This document shows, one piece after another, positions 36,838-44,930 of a stretch of 64,000 bases of DNA; the stretch's first letter is position 1, and every line of letters begins with the position of its first letter. The translations under genes were made by a program, and so were the position numbers. The notes beneath the pieces are model-generated. The model was not told the origin of the DNA, did not search any database, and worked only from the letters and a program-made list of their open reading frames with translations. The DNA comes from Kribbella aluminosa. Its GTDB lineage: Bacteria; Actinomycetota; Actinomycetes; Propionibacteriales; Kribbellaceae. Location: NCBI RefSeq assembly GCF_017876295.1, contig NZ_JAGINT010000001.1, forward strand, positions 992,001 through 1,056,000. Reading direction: 5' to 3'.

Positions 36838-37674
36838 ATGCCGTTGGTATCCGGTGCTGAGGTTGTTCTGGCTGCTGCGAAGGCGGGTCGGGGTGTCGGT
36901 GCGTTCAACGTGATCCAGCTGGAGCACGCGACCGCGCTGATCGCGGGCGCCGAGCAGGCCGGCGCGCCGGTGATCCTGCAGATCAGCGAGAACGCGGTGA
37001 AGTACCACGGCGCGCTGAAGCCGATCGGCGTCGCGACACTTGCGGCCGCGGCCGATGCGAAGGTGCCGGTCGTCGTCCACCTGGACCACGCGATGGACCG
37101 CGACCTGGTGACCGAGGCGGTGACGCTCGGTTTCACATCGGTGATGTACGACGCGTCGAAGCTGGAGTACGCCGACAACGTGGCCGCGACGACCGAGGTC
37201 ACGGCGTTCTGCCACGAGCACGGCGTCTTCGTCGAGGCCGAGATCGGCGAGGTCGGCGGCAAGGACGGCGTCCACGCGCCCGGAGCCCGGACCCGTCCCG
37301 CCGAGGCTCTCGCCTTCGCCGAGGCCACCGGGGTGGACGCGCTCGCGGTCGCGGTCGGCTCCTCCCACGCGATGACCGAGCGCACCGCAACCCTGGACTT
37401 CGACCTCATCACTCAGCTGAAGGACGTCGTACCGGTGCCGCTGGTGCTGCACGGTTCGTCGGGCGTCGCCGACGCCGATCTCACCCGGGCCGTCGAGGCC
37501 GGCATGACCAAGGTCAACATCGCCACCCACCTCAACAACGTCTTCACCGGCGTGGTCCGCGAGGTCCTCGCGGACAACCCGAAGCTGGTCGACACCCGCA
37601 AGTACCTGGGCCCCGCCCGCGACGCCGTCGCCACCGAGGTCGCCCGCCTACTCGGCGTACTCCGGGCCGTCTGA
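36838..37674 (+). CDS. Class II fructose/tagatose-bisphosphate aldolase
   Basis: 278 aa zinc aldolase, short GatY/KbaY-like form. Motifs: GAFNVIQLEHATALI (substrate), VVHLDHAMDRDLV (catalytic Asp and zinc His), EAEIGEVGGKDGV (zinc/Glu), LHGSSGVADAD (zinc His and Na/phosphate site) and KVNIATHLN. The ATG at 36838 follows GAGGGAG. End of the amino-sugar operon. The KbaY-type length and a PfkB kinase next door fit tagatose-1,6-bisphosphate cleavage; fructose-bisphosphate is possible too. Confidence 0.88.
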   Translation: MPLVSGAEVVLAAAKAGRGVGAFNVIQLEHATALIAGAEQAGAPVILQISENAVKYHGALKPIGVATLAAAADAKVPVVVHLDHAMDRDLVTEAVTLGFTSVMYDASKLEYADNVAATTEVTAFCHEHGVFVEAEIGEVGGKDGVHAPGARTRPAEALAFAEATGVDALAVAVGSSHAMTERTATLDFDLITQLKDVVPVPLVLHGSSGVADADLTRAVEAGMTKVNIATHLNNVFTGVVREVLADNPKLVDTRKYLGPARDAVATEVARLLGVLRAV

Positions 37675-38045
37675 CCCACCAACCACGGCGCCCACTGCCG
37701 TACGCCTGGGGCAGGTTCGCCGGTGCGCCAGTGGACATGTACGTACTGTCGAACTGCAGGTGCCCTCAGGAGCTCGCTTGGCGAAGCACCGGCGCGGTCG
37801 TGCTTGGCGCGGGGTGTTCGGCGCGGCGGTGTTGGGTTGACCTCTGAGGTTGTGGGTTGGCACCCGGCATGTGACCAGCCAACCCGCCATCTCGAGGGCC
37901 AACCCCGGGGCACCACCGGCTCTGACCATCCGGCCCTGATCATCCGGCCCCGTCGGCACGACTGCCGATGGGAGGTGAGGTGGATCTCCCCTGGTGCGGG
38001 GAGGAGTTGGTGCGGGGAGGAGGCGGCGGTGAGTGGGAGGGAAGG
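37675..38045. other. 371-bp gap with an imperfect long inverted repeat
   Basis: No gene is supported. Arms 37834-37861 and 37878-37906 pair over most of about 28 bp (both begin or end with gggttggc/gccaaccc). This resembles the GGTTG-rich palindromes at 13363-13538. A direct repeat follows (ctgaccatccggcc / ctgatcatccggcc, 37921-37950). cccaccaaccac at 37677 repeats a word of the hairpin at 24617. Confidence 0.55.
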
Positions 38046-38363
38046 TCAGAGGGTTGCGGCGCCGCGGATCCAGTGCGCGCGGAGGTCGTCGCGCGCTCGC
38101 TGGACCTCCTCACGGGCGGCCGGGTCCGGTACCTCGAAGTCGTCGATCAGGCGAGTCAGGGCGTGCTCCAGCGCCGCGACCAGCGCGTCCTCCTCGGAGA
38201 GGTCGGACTCGGCTACTCCGCGCAGCCCGGCGGCGAGCGCCGCCAGTCCGGCTCGCTCCGGCTCGGTGAACTGCACCCGGACCTCGGTCCTGTTCAGGCC
38301 CGCGCCCCCTCGACCCTGAATCCGACTGCTCCGGTCGTCCACGCCGTCGCCTCGACTGTTCAC
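38046..38363 (-). CDS. Small hypothetical protein
   Basis: 105 aa, GTG start with GGGGAGG seven bases upstream. A short basic N-terminus (VNSRGDGVDDRSSRIQGRGG) is followed by an acidic helical body: TEPERAGLAALAAGLRGVAE, LVAALEHALTRLIDDFEV, REEVQRARDDLRAHWIRG. This spacing suggests a two- or three-helix bundle. No family recognised. It is divergent from the TetR gene at 38452 and shares that operator region. Confidence 0.7.
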   Translation of the reverse strand: MNSRGDGVDDRSSRIQGRGGAGLNRTEVRVQFTEPERAGLAALAAGLRGVAESDLSEEDALVAALEHALTRLIDDFEVPDPAAREEVQRARDDLRAHWIRGAATL

Positions 38364-38413
38364 GCTGTTGCCTCCCCGGGTGACACTTCGTCGCTTGGTA
38401 CAGTCATCGTGCA

Positions 38414-38433
38414 GTGCAACAACCGTGTTGCAC
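38414..38433. promoter_or_regulatory. TetR operator upstream of the gene at 38452
   Basis: gtgcaaca-accg-tgttgcac is a perfect 8-bp inverted repeat, 19 bp before the TetR start and 50 bp from the divergent small gene. The half-site tgcaaca recurs in the inverted repeat at 38996-39034 after this gene. Confidence 0.78.
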
Positions 38434-38451
38434 AAGGGCAAGGGGTCGCGA

Positions 38452-38997
38452 GTGGACGAGACGCTGCGTACGGCGACCATCGCCGTCCTGTCCGAGCACG
38501 GCTGGGCGGGCGTGACGCTGGAACGGGTCGCGGAGCAGGTCGGCCGGTCCCGGGTGACGTTGTGGCGGCAGGGGATCACGGTCGAGGCGTTGCTGAGCTC
38601 GTTGCTGGACGCGTTGTCCGACGACTACCGGGACACGATGTGGCCGGTGCTGACCGGCTCGGGTACGGGACGAGAAGGGCTGGTCCGGACGCTCGAGGCG
38701 TTGTTCGACGTGATCGACCGGCATCTGCCGTTGATGCTGTCGTCGGATCTGGTCTTCCACCAGGAACAGGCGCGGAACGGGCCGGTGTCGTTCCTCGACC
38801 CGTTCGAACGGTTCCTCCGCGACGGCGAGGCGGACGGGACGCTGCATCCACACGGGCGGATCGGCGACGTCGCCGAGGTGCTGCTGGTGTCGGCGGCCTT
38901 CACCTACGTGCACATGCGCGGCCGGCACCACTGGTCGCGGTCGCGCGCGCGGCGGCTCACGCTCGACCTGGTACTGCGCGGCGTCGTCGAGGCATGA
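38452..38997 (+). CDS. TetR-family regulator
   Basis: 181 aa from GTG 38452 (AAGGGG ahead). Helix-turn-helix at about 5-50: VLSEHGWAGVTLERVAEQVG followed by RSRVTLWRQGITVEALL. C-terminal domain is short and contains a conserved helical core (VIDRHLPLMLSSDLVFHQEQ) like TetR_C_11-type members. It lies just upstream of the HIT-like gene, whose leader carries a second copy of its half-site. Probably regulates itself and the HIT-like gene. Confidence 0.88.
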   Translation: MDETLRTATIAVLSEHGWAGVTLERVAEQVGRSRVTLWRQGITVEALLSSLLDALSDDYRDTMWPVLTGSGTGREGLVRTLEALFDVIDRHLPLMLSSDLVFHQEQARNGPVSFLDPFERFLRDGEADGTLHPHGRIGDVAEVLLVSAAFTYVHMRGRHHWSRSRARRLTLDLVLRGVVEA

Positions 38998-39034
38998 AAC
39001 ATGGCTGTTGCGTTTCTTGCAACATGCATGTTTC
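38996..39034 (+). promoter_or_regulatory. Nested inverted repeat in the HIT-gene leader, possible second TetR site
   Basis: Outer arms gaaacatg (38996-39003) and catgtttc (39027-39034) enclose inner arms tgttgc (39006-39011) and gcaaca (39019-39024). The inner half-sites match the TetR operator at 38414 in inverted orientation. It overlaps the TetR stop and lies 39 bp before the HIT start. Confidence 0.55.
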
Positions 39035-39072
39035 ACTGGCGGGATCATCACCGTCTTGCGCTGGAGATCGCC

Positions 39073-39609
39073 ATGACTCTTCCGTACGCCGAACCGCTGG
39101 TCCGCCTCGAACCGCAGCCCCGCGTGATCCCCGAACCGCCGCGCGTCGGCGAGCCAGGCGGCGCCCCTTGCAGCCTGTGTGACTGGCTGGCCGACTTCGA
39201 ACACTCCGACCACGAGAAGCCGATCTGGTACGACGACAACTGGGTGCTGTGCCGCGCCACGGGCGTCACCATCCCCGGCGTGGTGTGGCTGGCCAGCCGG
39301 AGCCACCACGACTCGTTCGCCGACCTGCCGGACGAACTCGCCCAGAGCTACGGCCCGGTGGTCGCCCGCATCGAACGCGCCATCCTCGGACTCGGCGACA
39401 TCGCCCGGGTCCACGTGTACCGCTGGGGTGACGGCTCCGCTCACTTCCACGTCTGGTTGTTCCCGCGGCCGCTGGGCATGCTCGAGGCCAAGCGGGAGAT
39501 GCTGGCCCTGTGGGCGAACGTGCTGCCCGAAGCCCCCAAGGAGGTGGTCGCCGATGCCGAAGCCAAGATCGCGGCTCTACTTTCTGCCGGGCCTTCGGCG
39601 CCGGCGTGA
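39073..39609 (+). CDS. HIT-like (histidine-triad superfamily) protein
   Basis: 178 aa. The histidine triad HFHVWLFPRP (about residues 123-132) is a degenerate form of HxHxH (HFHVW), as in GalT/HIT-related proteins. A zinc-type CxxC (CSLCDWL) lies near the N-terminus. Start ATG 39073 has GGAG six bases upstream. The full hydrolase triad is incomplete, so activity is unproven. Nucleotidyl binding or transfer is inferred from the fold. Follows a TetR gene. Confidence 0.75.
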   Translation: MTLPYAEPLVRLEPQPRVIPEPPRVGEPGGAPCSLCDWLADFEHSDHEKPIWYDDNWVLCRATGVTIPGVVWLASRSHHDSFADLPDELAQSYGPVVARIERAILGLGDIARVHVYRWGDGSAHFHVWLFPRPLGMLEAKREMLALWANVLPEAPKEVVADAEAKIAALLSAGPSAPA

Positions 39610-39692
39610 TCATGGGGCCTCCCGGCCTTCCCTCGCCGCTCTGGTCGCTTCGCTCCTCCGCTCCTCAGTCCTGGCCGGGAGGCCCCATGATC
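39608..39692 (+). repeat. Inverted-repeat element carrying an RBS and start codon, copy 2
   Basis: A perfect 20-bp stem: left arm 39608-39627 pairs with ggccgggaggccccatgatc (39673-39692), whose GGGAGG and ATG (39687) start the APC gene. The 45-nt loop begins ttccctcgccgctctggtcg and closely matches the loop of the element at 17218. An in-frame ATG (39612) in the left arm lies 25 codons upstream. The element begins at the last codons of the HIT-like gene (stop 39607-39609). Confidence 0.85.
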
Positions 39693-40952
39693 GCTGACTC
39701 GGCGAAGGCCGGGCCCGAGTTGGCGCGGCGGCTTGGGGTGGGGGACGCCGTGGTGATCGGCCTCGGCTCGATGGTCGGGGCGGGGGTGTTCGCCGTCTGG
39801 GCGCCTGCTGCTCGGGCTGCTGGATCTGGGTTGATCGTGGGGCTGGTGGTTGCGGCGGTTGTTGCTTACTGCAACGCGGTGTCGTCGGCGCAGTTGGCTG
39901 CGGTTTACCCGGTGTCGGGTGGGACGTATGTGTACGGACGTGAGCGCCTGGGGGAGTGGTGGGGGTTCGCGGCCGGGTGGTGCTTTCTGATTGGGAAGAC
40001 TGCCTCGTGTGCCGCGATGGCGTTGACGTTTGCTACCTACGTCGTGCCTGAGCACTGGCTTCAGCGGGTGGTTGCGTTGGCGGCGGTTGTGGTGTTGGCG
40101 GGGGTCAACTACCGGGGTGTTACGAGGACTGCCCGGTTGACGAGGGTTCTTGTCACCTGCACGTTGCTGGTGCTCGCGGTGGTGCTGGTGCTGTTGTACT
40201 CGAGCCACCCGACTCACCACAGCACCACGAGCACCACGAGCACCTCGCCGTACGGCGTGCTCCAGTCAGCCGGGCTGTTGTTCTTCGCGTTCGCCGGGTA
40301 TGCGCGGATCGCCACGATGGGAGAGGAGGTCCGCGACCCCGCCCGGACCATCCCGCGCGCGATCGGCATCGCGTTGGTGGTTGCCATCGGCATCTACCTC
40401 GCGGTCGCCTTCGCGCTGCTCAGGACGGGCGACCCCGCGTCGACCGCGGCGCCCCTCGCGGCCGCGGTCGACGGGGTCGGTGCGGCCTGGGCGGCACCGG
40501 TCGTCCGGATCGGTGCCGCGCTGGCCAGCCTCGGCGCCCTGCTCGCCCTGATCGCCGGCATCGGCCGCACCACACTCGCGATGGCCCGCAACCGCGACCT
40601 GCCGCGCTGGCTGGCCGCCGTACATCCCCGCTACCAGGTCCCGCACCACGCCGAGCTCGCACTCGCCGTGGTGGTCGGGATCCTCGTCCTCACCACGGAC
40701 CTCCGCGGTGTCATCGGCTTCTCGTCGTTCGGCGTCCTGCTGTACTACGCGATCGCGAACGCCTCCGCGTTCACCCAGCCGCCCGACCAGCGGCGCTGGC
40801 CACGCGCGGTGAACGTCCTCGGCCTGACAGGCTGCGTGGTCCTCGCGGTCACCCTGCCGTGGACGTCCGCGCTCGTCGCCGCGGCCGTTCTCGCCGCCGG
40901 GCTGCTGGTACGCCGGTTCACGACAGGTCGCGCCGGATCCGCCAGAAGCTGA
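39687..40952 (+). CDS. APC-family amino acid permease
   Basis: 421 aa, about 12 membrane segments. The APC signature near the N-terminus is ARRLGVGDAVVIGLGSMVGA followed by GVFAVW (substrate-binding G-S-M-V-G-A-G). A second motif is VSGGTYVYGRERLGEWW and a later one is RIATMGEEVRDPARTIPRAI. ATG 39687 lies inside an inverted repeat right arm. No transport partner is near; amino acid or cationic substrate is likely. The end overlaps the convergent ABC-2 permease by 35 nt. Confidence 0.92.
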   Translation: MIADSAKAGPELARRLGVGDAVVIGLGSMVGAGVFAVWAPAARAAGSGLIVGLVVAAVVAYCNAVSSAQLAAVYPVSGGTYVYGRERLGEWWGFAAGWCFLIGKTASCAAMALTFATYVVPEHWLQRVVALAAVVVLAGVNYRGVTRTARLTRVLVTCTLLVLAVVLVLLYSSHPTHHSTTSTTSTSPYGVLQSAGLLFFAFAGYARIATMGEEVRDPARTIPRAIGIALVVAIGIYLAVAFALLRTGDPASTAAPLAAAVDGVGAAWAAPVVRIGAALASLGALLALIAGIGRTTLAMARNRDLPRWLAAVHPRYQVPHHAELALAVVVGILVLTTDLRGVIGFSSFGVLLYYAIANASAFTQPPDQRRWPRAVNVLGLTGCVVLAVTLPWTSALVAAAVLAAGLLVRRFTTGRAGSARS

Positions 40953-41961
40953 AACCGGTCAGCAGCAACGCGAGCACCACGAAGAACCCGAACTCCCGCC
41001 ACTGCAACGCCCAGAACTTGTCCGCCGCGAAGTACCTGACGTGCTGCTTGTACCCCTCGTCCGCGAGCCGCTGGAAGCAGGCGTTCTGCTCGGCCGCGTT
41101 CGGTGCCGACATGCCCGGTCCGGCGCCGCCCGGTGCGCATTGCGTTGTCCAGCTCGGCACGCCGCTCAGCTCCTTGCCCGACTTGTCGACGGTCCGGTCG
41201 GACAGCTTCCACGCGGCCACTGCGCCGGTCGCGACCTCGATCTGTGTCACCGGGTTGCTGCCGGCGCCGCTGGTCCCGAACCCCCGCAGGTTCTGCGCGG
41301 TGGCGACGATGTACAGGTCGGTCGGCTTCATCAGGTGCGGGCGGATGAGCGACGGCGCCAGGACCTCGACGAGAATCACCACCGCGAGCGTGACGGCCAG
41401 CGCGACGACTGTACGGCGTACCACCAGGCCGACCGCGACGCCGAGCGCGAACGCGAACGCGGCGTACCCGATCGGCACCAGCGCGCGGGCGCCGAAGGTG
41501 ATCGGGAACATCCGCGGCAGGTAGATGTTGGAGTCCTGCCCGGCGTCGAGCGCGCGGTCGATCGGCGCCGACCACCAGGTCGCCGCGAGACTGAGCAGTC
41601 CGGCGACGCCGACCGCGGACAGTCCGGTGACGCCGAGCTTGACGGCCAGCCAGCGCGACCGCGGGATGCTCTGGCTCCACACCAGCCGGTGCGTGCCGGT
41701 CTCCAGTTCGCGGGCGACCAGCGGTGCGCCCCAGAAGGCGCCGATCACCGGAGGGACGACGTACGGCAGCACGATGCCGAACTGGTACAGGATCGGGTTG
41801 AGGCGTTCGTACCCGAGGTTGTTGAGGAAGTTGCCGGCCGCCCGGTGGTACTCGGCGAGCAGCCCGGGACCGGTCGCCGCGAGGAAGACCACGGCCGCGA
41901 GGATCACGGCCGCCACCACGAGGAACTGGACCCGGAACTGCCGCCAGGTGAGCCAGATCAT
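40918..41961 (-). CDS. ABC-2 type permease
   Basis: 347 aa with six membrane segments: LVVAAVILAAVVFLAATGPG near the start, ILYQFGIVLPYVVPPVIGAF, AVGVAGLLSLAATWWS, FAFALGVAVGLVVRRTVVAL and the last about 15 residues before RRDLS. A large extracytoplasmic loop (about 230-320) contains cysteines (TTQCAPGGAG, AEQNACFQRL) that may form a disulfide. It starts at ATG 41961, overlapping the ATPase stop (ATGA), and forms an exporter with the ATPase. Substrate unknown. Confidence 0.88.
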   Translation of the reverse strand: MIWLTWRQFRVQFLVVAAVILAAVVFLAATGPGLLAEYHRAAGNFLNNLGYERLNPILYQFGIVLPYVVPPVIGAFWGAPLVARELETGTHRLVWSQSIPRSRWLAVKLGVTGLSAVGVAGLLSLAATWWSAPIDRALDAGQDSNIYLPRMFPITFGARALVPIGYAAFAFALGVAVGLVVRRTVVALAVTLAVVILVEVLAPSLIRPHLMKPTDLYIVATAQNLRGFGTSGAGSNPVTQIEVATGAVAAWKLSDRTVDKSGKELSGVPSWTTQCAPGGAGPGMSAPNAAEQNACFQRLADEGYKQHVRYFAADKFWALQWREFGFFVVLALLLTGFSFWRIRRDLS

Positions 41962-42836
41962 CGGTGTACCTCCAGGACCGGGCGCTCGGGCTGTACGTCG
42001 CGGCCCATGTAGGCCAGCACGAGGTCCTCGAGCGTGAGTTGGGAGACCGTCCAGGCCGGATCGTGGATCGGCCCGTCGGTCCGGATCAGGTACGTCGACT
42101 GCCGGTCGGTGTGGCTCGCTGTGACGACGTGCTGGTCCCGCGGCAGGTCCTTCTGGTCGCGCCGCGGACCGGTGATCCGGAAGTGCGTGGCGAGCAGCGT
42201 GTCGATCTCGCCGCTGACCTGCACCCGCGAGTCGACCAGCACGATCAGGTAGTCGCAGGCCCGTTCCACGTCGGAGACAAGATGCGAGGACAGTACGACG
42301 CTGAGCTCCTGCTCGGCGACCGCCTGCATCAGGTCCTGCAGGAACTCGCGCCGGGCCAGCGGATCGAGTGCGGCCACCGGCTCGTCGAGGATCAGCAGCT
42401 CGGGCCGTTTCGCCAGCCCGAGCGTGAGCGCGAGCTGTGCGCGCTGCCCACCGGACAACCGCCCGGCCCGTTGCTTCGGGTCCAGCTTGAGGTGCTCGAT
42501 CCGCTGCTGGGCAAGGGAGTCGTCCCACGCCGGGTTGAGTCGCGCACCGAGCTTCAGATGATCCGCGACACTCAACCGCCCGTACGTCGGCGTGTCCTGC
42601 GCGACGTACCCCACCTTCGCCTGCTGCGCGCCCGCCGCCGACCCGAGCACCTCGACGGCCCCGGCGCTCGGGGTGAGCATGCCGACGGCGAGGTTCAGGA
42701 AGGTGCTCTTGCCTGCCCCGTTCGGCCCCACGAGTCCGACCACGTGCCCGGCCGGAACCTCCAGATCGCAATCGGTCAGCGCCCAGCGCCGCCCGTACTT
42801 CTTCCCCAGCCCGTGGGCCTGCAGGACGCTCGTCAT
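41958..42836 (-). CDS. ABC transporter ATP-binding protein
   Basis: 292 aa. Walker A GPNGAGKST (residues about 37-45), Q-loop YVAQDT, signature LSGGQRAQLAL, Walker B LLILDEPVAALDP and switch SSHLVSDVERACDY are intact. The C-terminal about 80 residues (THFRITGPRRDQKDL) are a short accessory domain found in YtrB-like ATPases. It partners the ABC-2 permease downstream and overlaps the GntR regulator by 4 nt at both junctions of the operon. Confidence 0.94.
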   Translation of the reverse strand: MTSVLQAHGLGKKYGRRWALTDCDLEVPAGHVVGLVGPNGAGKSTFLNLAVGMLTPSAGAVEVLGSAAGAQQAKVGYVAQDTPTYGRLSVADHLKLGARLNPAWDDSLAQQRIEHLKLDPKQRAGRLSGGQRAQLALTLGLAKRPELLILDEPVAALDPLARREFLQDLMQAVAEQELSVVLSSHLVSDVERACDYLIVLVDSRVQVSGEIDTLLATHFRITGPRRDQKDLPRDQHVVTASHTDRQSTYLIRTDGPIHDPAWTVSQLTLEDLVLAYMGRDVQPERPVLEVHR

Positions 42837-43225
42837 GCTATGTCCTCCTGAGCGGCGGACCGAAAGGTTGTCAGGAACAACGCCTCGATGCTCTCGTCGT
42901 CGAGACCCGCCTTACGGGCCTTCGCGAGCCAGCGGCGGAGGTCCTGGCGGAGGGGGCCGTGGGCGGCGAGGGTGTTGTCGGTGAGCGTGCGGGTGACGAA
43001 GGTGCCGCGGCCGGGGCGGGCCTGGACCAGGCCTTCGTGTTCCAGCTCGCGGTAGGCCTTGAGCACGGTGTTCGGGTTGATCGCCAGCGCCGCGACGACA
43101 TCCTTCACGGTCGGCAGCTGGTCACCCTCACGCAGCAGCCCGAGCCGCAACGCGTTCCGGACCTGCTGAACGATCTGCTGGTACGGCGAGACCCCGGACC
43201 GGCCGTCCAGATGGAACTCGATCAT
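42833..43225 (-). CDS. GntR-family regulator, YtrA type
   Basis: 130 aa. The winged HTH (PYQQIVQQVRNALRLGLLRE, VVAALAINPNTVLKAYREL) is followed by the short YtrA-type helix region (about 95-130) instead of a large effector domain. Such regulators sit at the head of ABC exporter operons and respond to cell-wall-active compounds. Here it precedes the YtrB-like ATPase (4-nt overlap) and a 25-bp inverted repeat overlaps the promoter. Confidence 0.92.
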   Translation of the reverse strand: MIEFHLDGRSGVSPYQQIVQQVRNALRLGLLREGDQLPTVKDVVAALAINPNTVLKAYRELEHEGLVQARPGRGTFVTRTLTDNTLAAHGPLRQDLRRWLAKARKAGLDDESIEALFLTTFRSAAQEDIA

Positions 43226-43226
43226 C

Positions 43227-43251
43227 AGTTACCTCATTCATCTAGGTAACT
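43227..43251 (-). promoter_or_regulatory. YtrA-type operator upstream of the GntR-ABC operon
   Basis: agttacct-cattcatct-aggtaact: perfect 8-bp arms around a 9-bp spacer, directly before the GntR start codon (43225). Occupancy would block both the promoter and the start, so an autorepressed operon is likely. Confidence 0.78.
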
Positions 43252-43295
43252 AGCACTATAGAGATATGAGCTGAGTGCCCGTCAAGAGCGCGAAA

Positions 43296-43314
43296 TTGGG
43301 TAAGGCTTGCCTGC
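43296..43314 (+). promoter_or_regulatory. Possible iron box before the ideR gene
   Basis: ttgggtaaggcttgcctgc matches the 19-bp DtxR/IdeR consensus at 13 of 19 positions and is inverted about its centre. It lies 20 bp upstream of the IdeR start. The match is weaker than at efeU. Confidence 0.4.
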
Positions 43315-43333
43315 ATAGGTGAGAATGGTTGTC

Positions 43334-44038
43334 GTGAGCGAGCTGATCGATACCACCGAGATGTACCTGCGGACCGTCTACGAGCTGGAAGAAGAAGGCA
43401 TCCTGCCGCTGCGGGCGCGGATCGCCGAGCGACTGCACCAGTCCGGTCCGACGGTCAGCCAGACGGTCGCGCGGATGGAGCGGGACGGTCTGATCAAGGT
43501 GGAGGGCGACCGCCACCTGGAGCTCACCGACGTCGGCCGCAAGCAGGCGGTCCGGGTGATGCGCAAGCACCGGCTGGCCGAGCGGCTGCTGGTCGACGTG
43601 ATCGGGCTCGAGTGGGAGGACGTGCACGCCGAGGCCTGCCGCTGGGAGCACGTGATGAGCGACGCGGTCGAGCTGCGGCTGCTGCAGCTGCTCGGCAACC
43701 CGACCGAATCGCCGTACGGGAACCCGATCCCCGGCCTGGAGGAGCTGCAGACCACCAGCCAGGCGAGCGGCATCGAGGACTTCCGGATCGGCGTCGAGCC
43801 GCTCGACCAGGTGCTCGACACCGCGACCGGGGAGAGCGTGCGGGTGCTGGTCCGCCGGATCGCCGAGCCGGTGCAGACCGACGACGGCGCGATGGCCGTG
43901 CTGCGGAAGGCCGGCGCGCTGCCCGGTCGCGAGGTGGACTCGACGCTGGACGCCGAGGGCGTGCTGGTCGGCAGCCGGGAGGCCGGCGGCGTGATCAGCG
44001 ACGAGACCGCCGGCCACATCTTCGTCAGCCGGGTCTGA
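43334..44038 (+). CDS. ideR: DtxR/IdeR-family iron-dependent regulator
   Basis: 234 aa. The N-terminus ELIDTTEMYLRTVYELEEEG with PLRARIAERLHQSGPTVSQT is nearly the mycobacterial IdeR winged helix. Metal-binding residues are in RWEHVMSDAVELRL and in the region around HAEACRWEH. The SH3-like C-terminal domain is present (about 150-234). It senses Fe(II) and represses uptake genes, probably efeUOB at 6.4 kb. GTG 43334 is chosen because the family starts right before ELID; ATG 43325 is alternative. Confidence 0.95.
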   Translation: MSELIDTTEMYLRTVYELEEEGILPLRARIAERLHQSGPTVSQTVARMERDGLIKVEGDRHLELTDVGRKQAVRVMRKHRLAERLLVDVIGLEWEDVHAEACRWEHVMSDAVELRLLQLLGNPTESPYGNPIPGLEELQTTSQASGIEDFRIGVEPLDQVLDTATGESVRVLVRRIAEPVQTDDGAMAVLRKAGALPGREVDSTLDAEGVLVGSREAGGVISDETAGHIFVSRV

Positions 44039-44125
44039 GCGGGCGTCTGACCAGCGTCAACTCTCGGTTAACGCACTGCACCCGATGCGGTACGTCGGGT
44101 GTTCTGCCGGTAGCGTCGGGCCGCG

Positions 44126-44902
44126 ATGTCTGAGAATCCTGTCGATTGGCCGCAGTACCTGCGGGAGTTCCATACCGCCACACCTGGTAGCACGGAGGCG
44201 TTGCTGTCCCGTGCGGTGGCCGGCGATCACACGCCGTACCGCTGGCTGGTCCGTGCGGTGTCCGCCGAGGCGCGCCGGGTCCTCGACCTGGCGTGCGGCA
44301 ACGGGCCGGTCGCGCGGGAGCTGCACGGGCGCTGGGTGGTCGGCGTCGACAACAACCCGGCCCAGCTCGCGGGCGCGCCCGGCCCGAAGGTACGGGCGGA
44401 CGCGCTGCACCTGCCGTTCGCGAACGAGGTCTTCGACGTCGTCACCTGCTCGATGGGGCTGATGGTGCTGCAGCCGCTGCCGGACGTGCTCGCGGAGGCG
44501 GCCCGGGTGCTGCGGCGGGGCGGCGTACTGGCGGCGATCGTGCCCGCCGTCCGGCCGCTGCGGCGCGGTGACATCCGGACGCTGAGCGGGCTGACCACCC
44601 GGCTGCGGTCGACGCCGCAGTTCCCGGCGGGTGGCGAGATCACCGAGCTGAAGGATCAGCTGAAGCACGCCGGGTTCGACGTGATGGAGAGCCAGCGCGA
44701 GCGGTACGTGTACACGATCCGCAGCCGCGACGACGCTCTTCGCCTGGTCAACGCGCTGTACCTTCCCGGCACTCCCGACGTACGGCGGGACACCGCGGCC
44801 GCCTGGCTCGCGGACCGGGCCGAGTCCAAGGACGGACTCGAGGTGGCGATCCCGATCCGCCGGATCACCGCGATGCGGACGAAGCTCGCACTGACTGTCT
44901 GA
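44126..44902 (+). CDS. Class I SAM-dependent methyltransferase
   Basis: 258 aa. SAM motif I VLDLACGNGPVAREL (about residues 52-66), acidic motif II VVGVDNNPAQLAG, and Methyltransf_11 LPFANEVFDVVTCSMGLMVL. The substrate-binding C-terminal part is not recognisable. It sits between ideR and pabB, 87 nt after ideR, and is not clearly in either operon. Substrate unknown. Confidence 0.88.
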   Translation: MSENPVDWPQYLREFHTATPGSTEALLSRAVAGDHTPYRWLVRAVSAEARRVLDLACGNGPVARELHGRWVVGVDNNPAQLAGAPGPKVRADALHLPFANEVFDVVTCSMGLMVLQPLPDVLAEAARVLRRGGVLAAIVPAVRPLRRGDIRTLSGLTTRLRSTPQFPAGGEITELKDQLKHAGFDVMESQRERYVYTIRSRDDALRLVNALYLPGTPDVRRDTAAAWLADRAESKDGLEVAIPIRRITAMRTKLALTV

Positions 44903-44930
44903 GGTTCCCCGGTGTCGGTACGGTGTGCCT

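Noticed and set aside
35001..37412. 803-codon minus-strand ORF across nagA, PfkB and aldolase genes
   Set aside because: Spans three clear genes on the other strand and has no recognisable domain.
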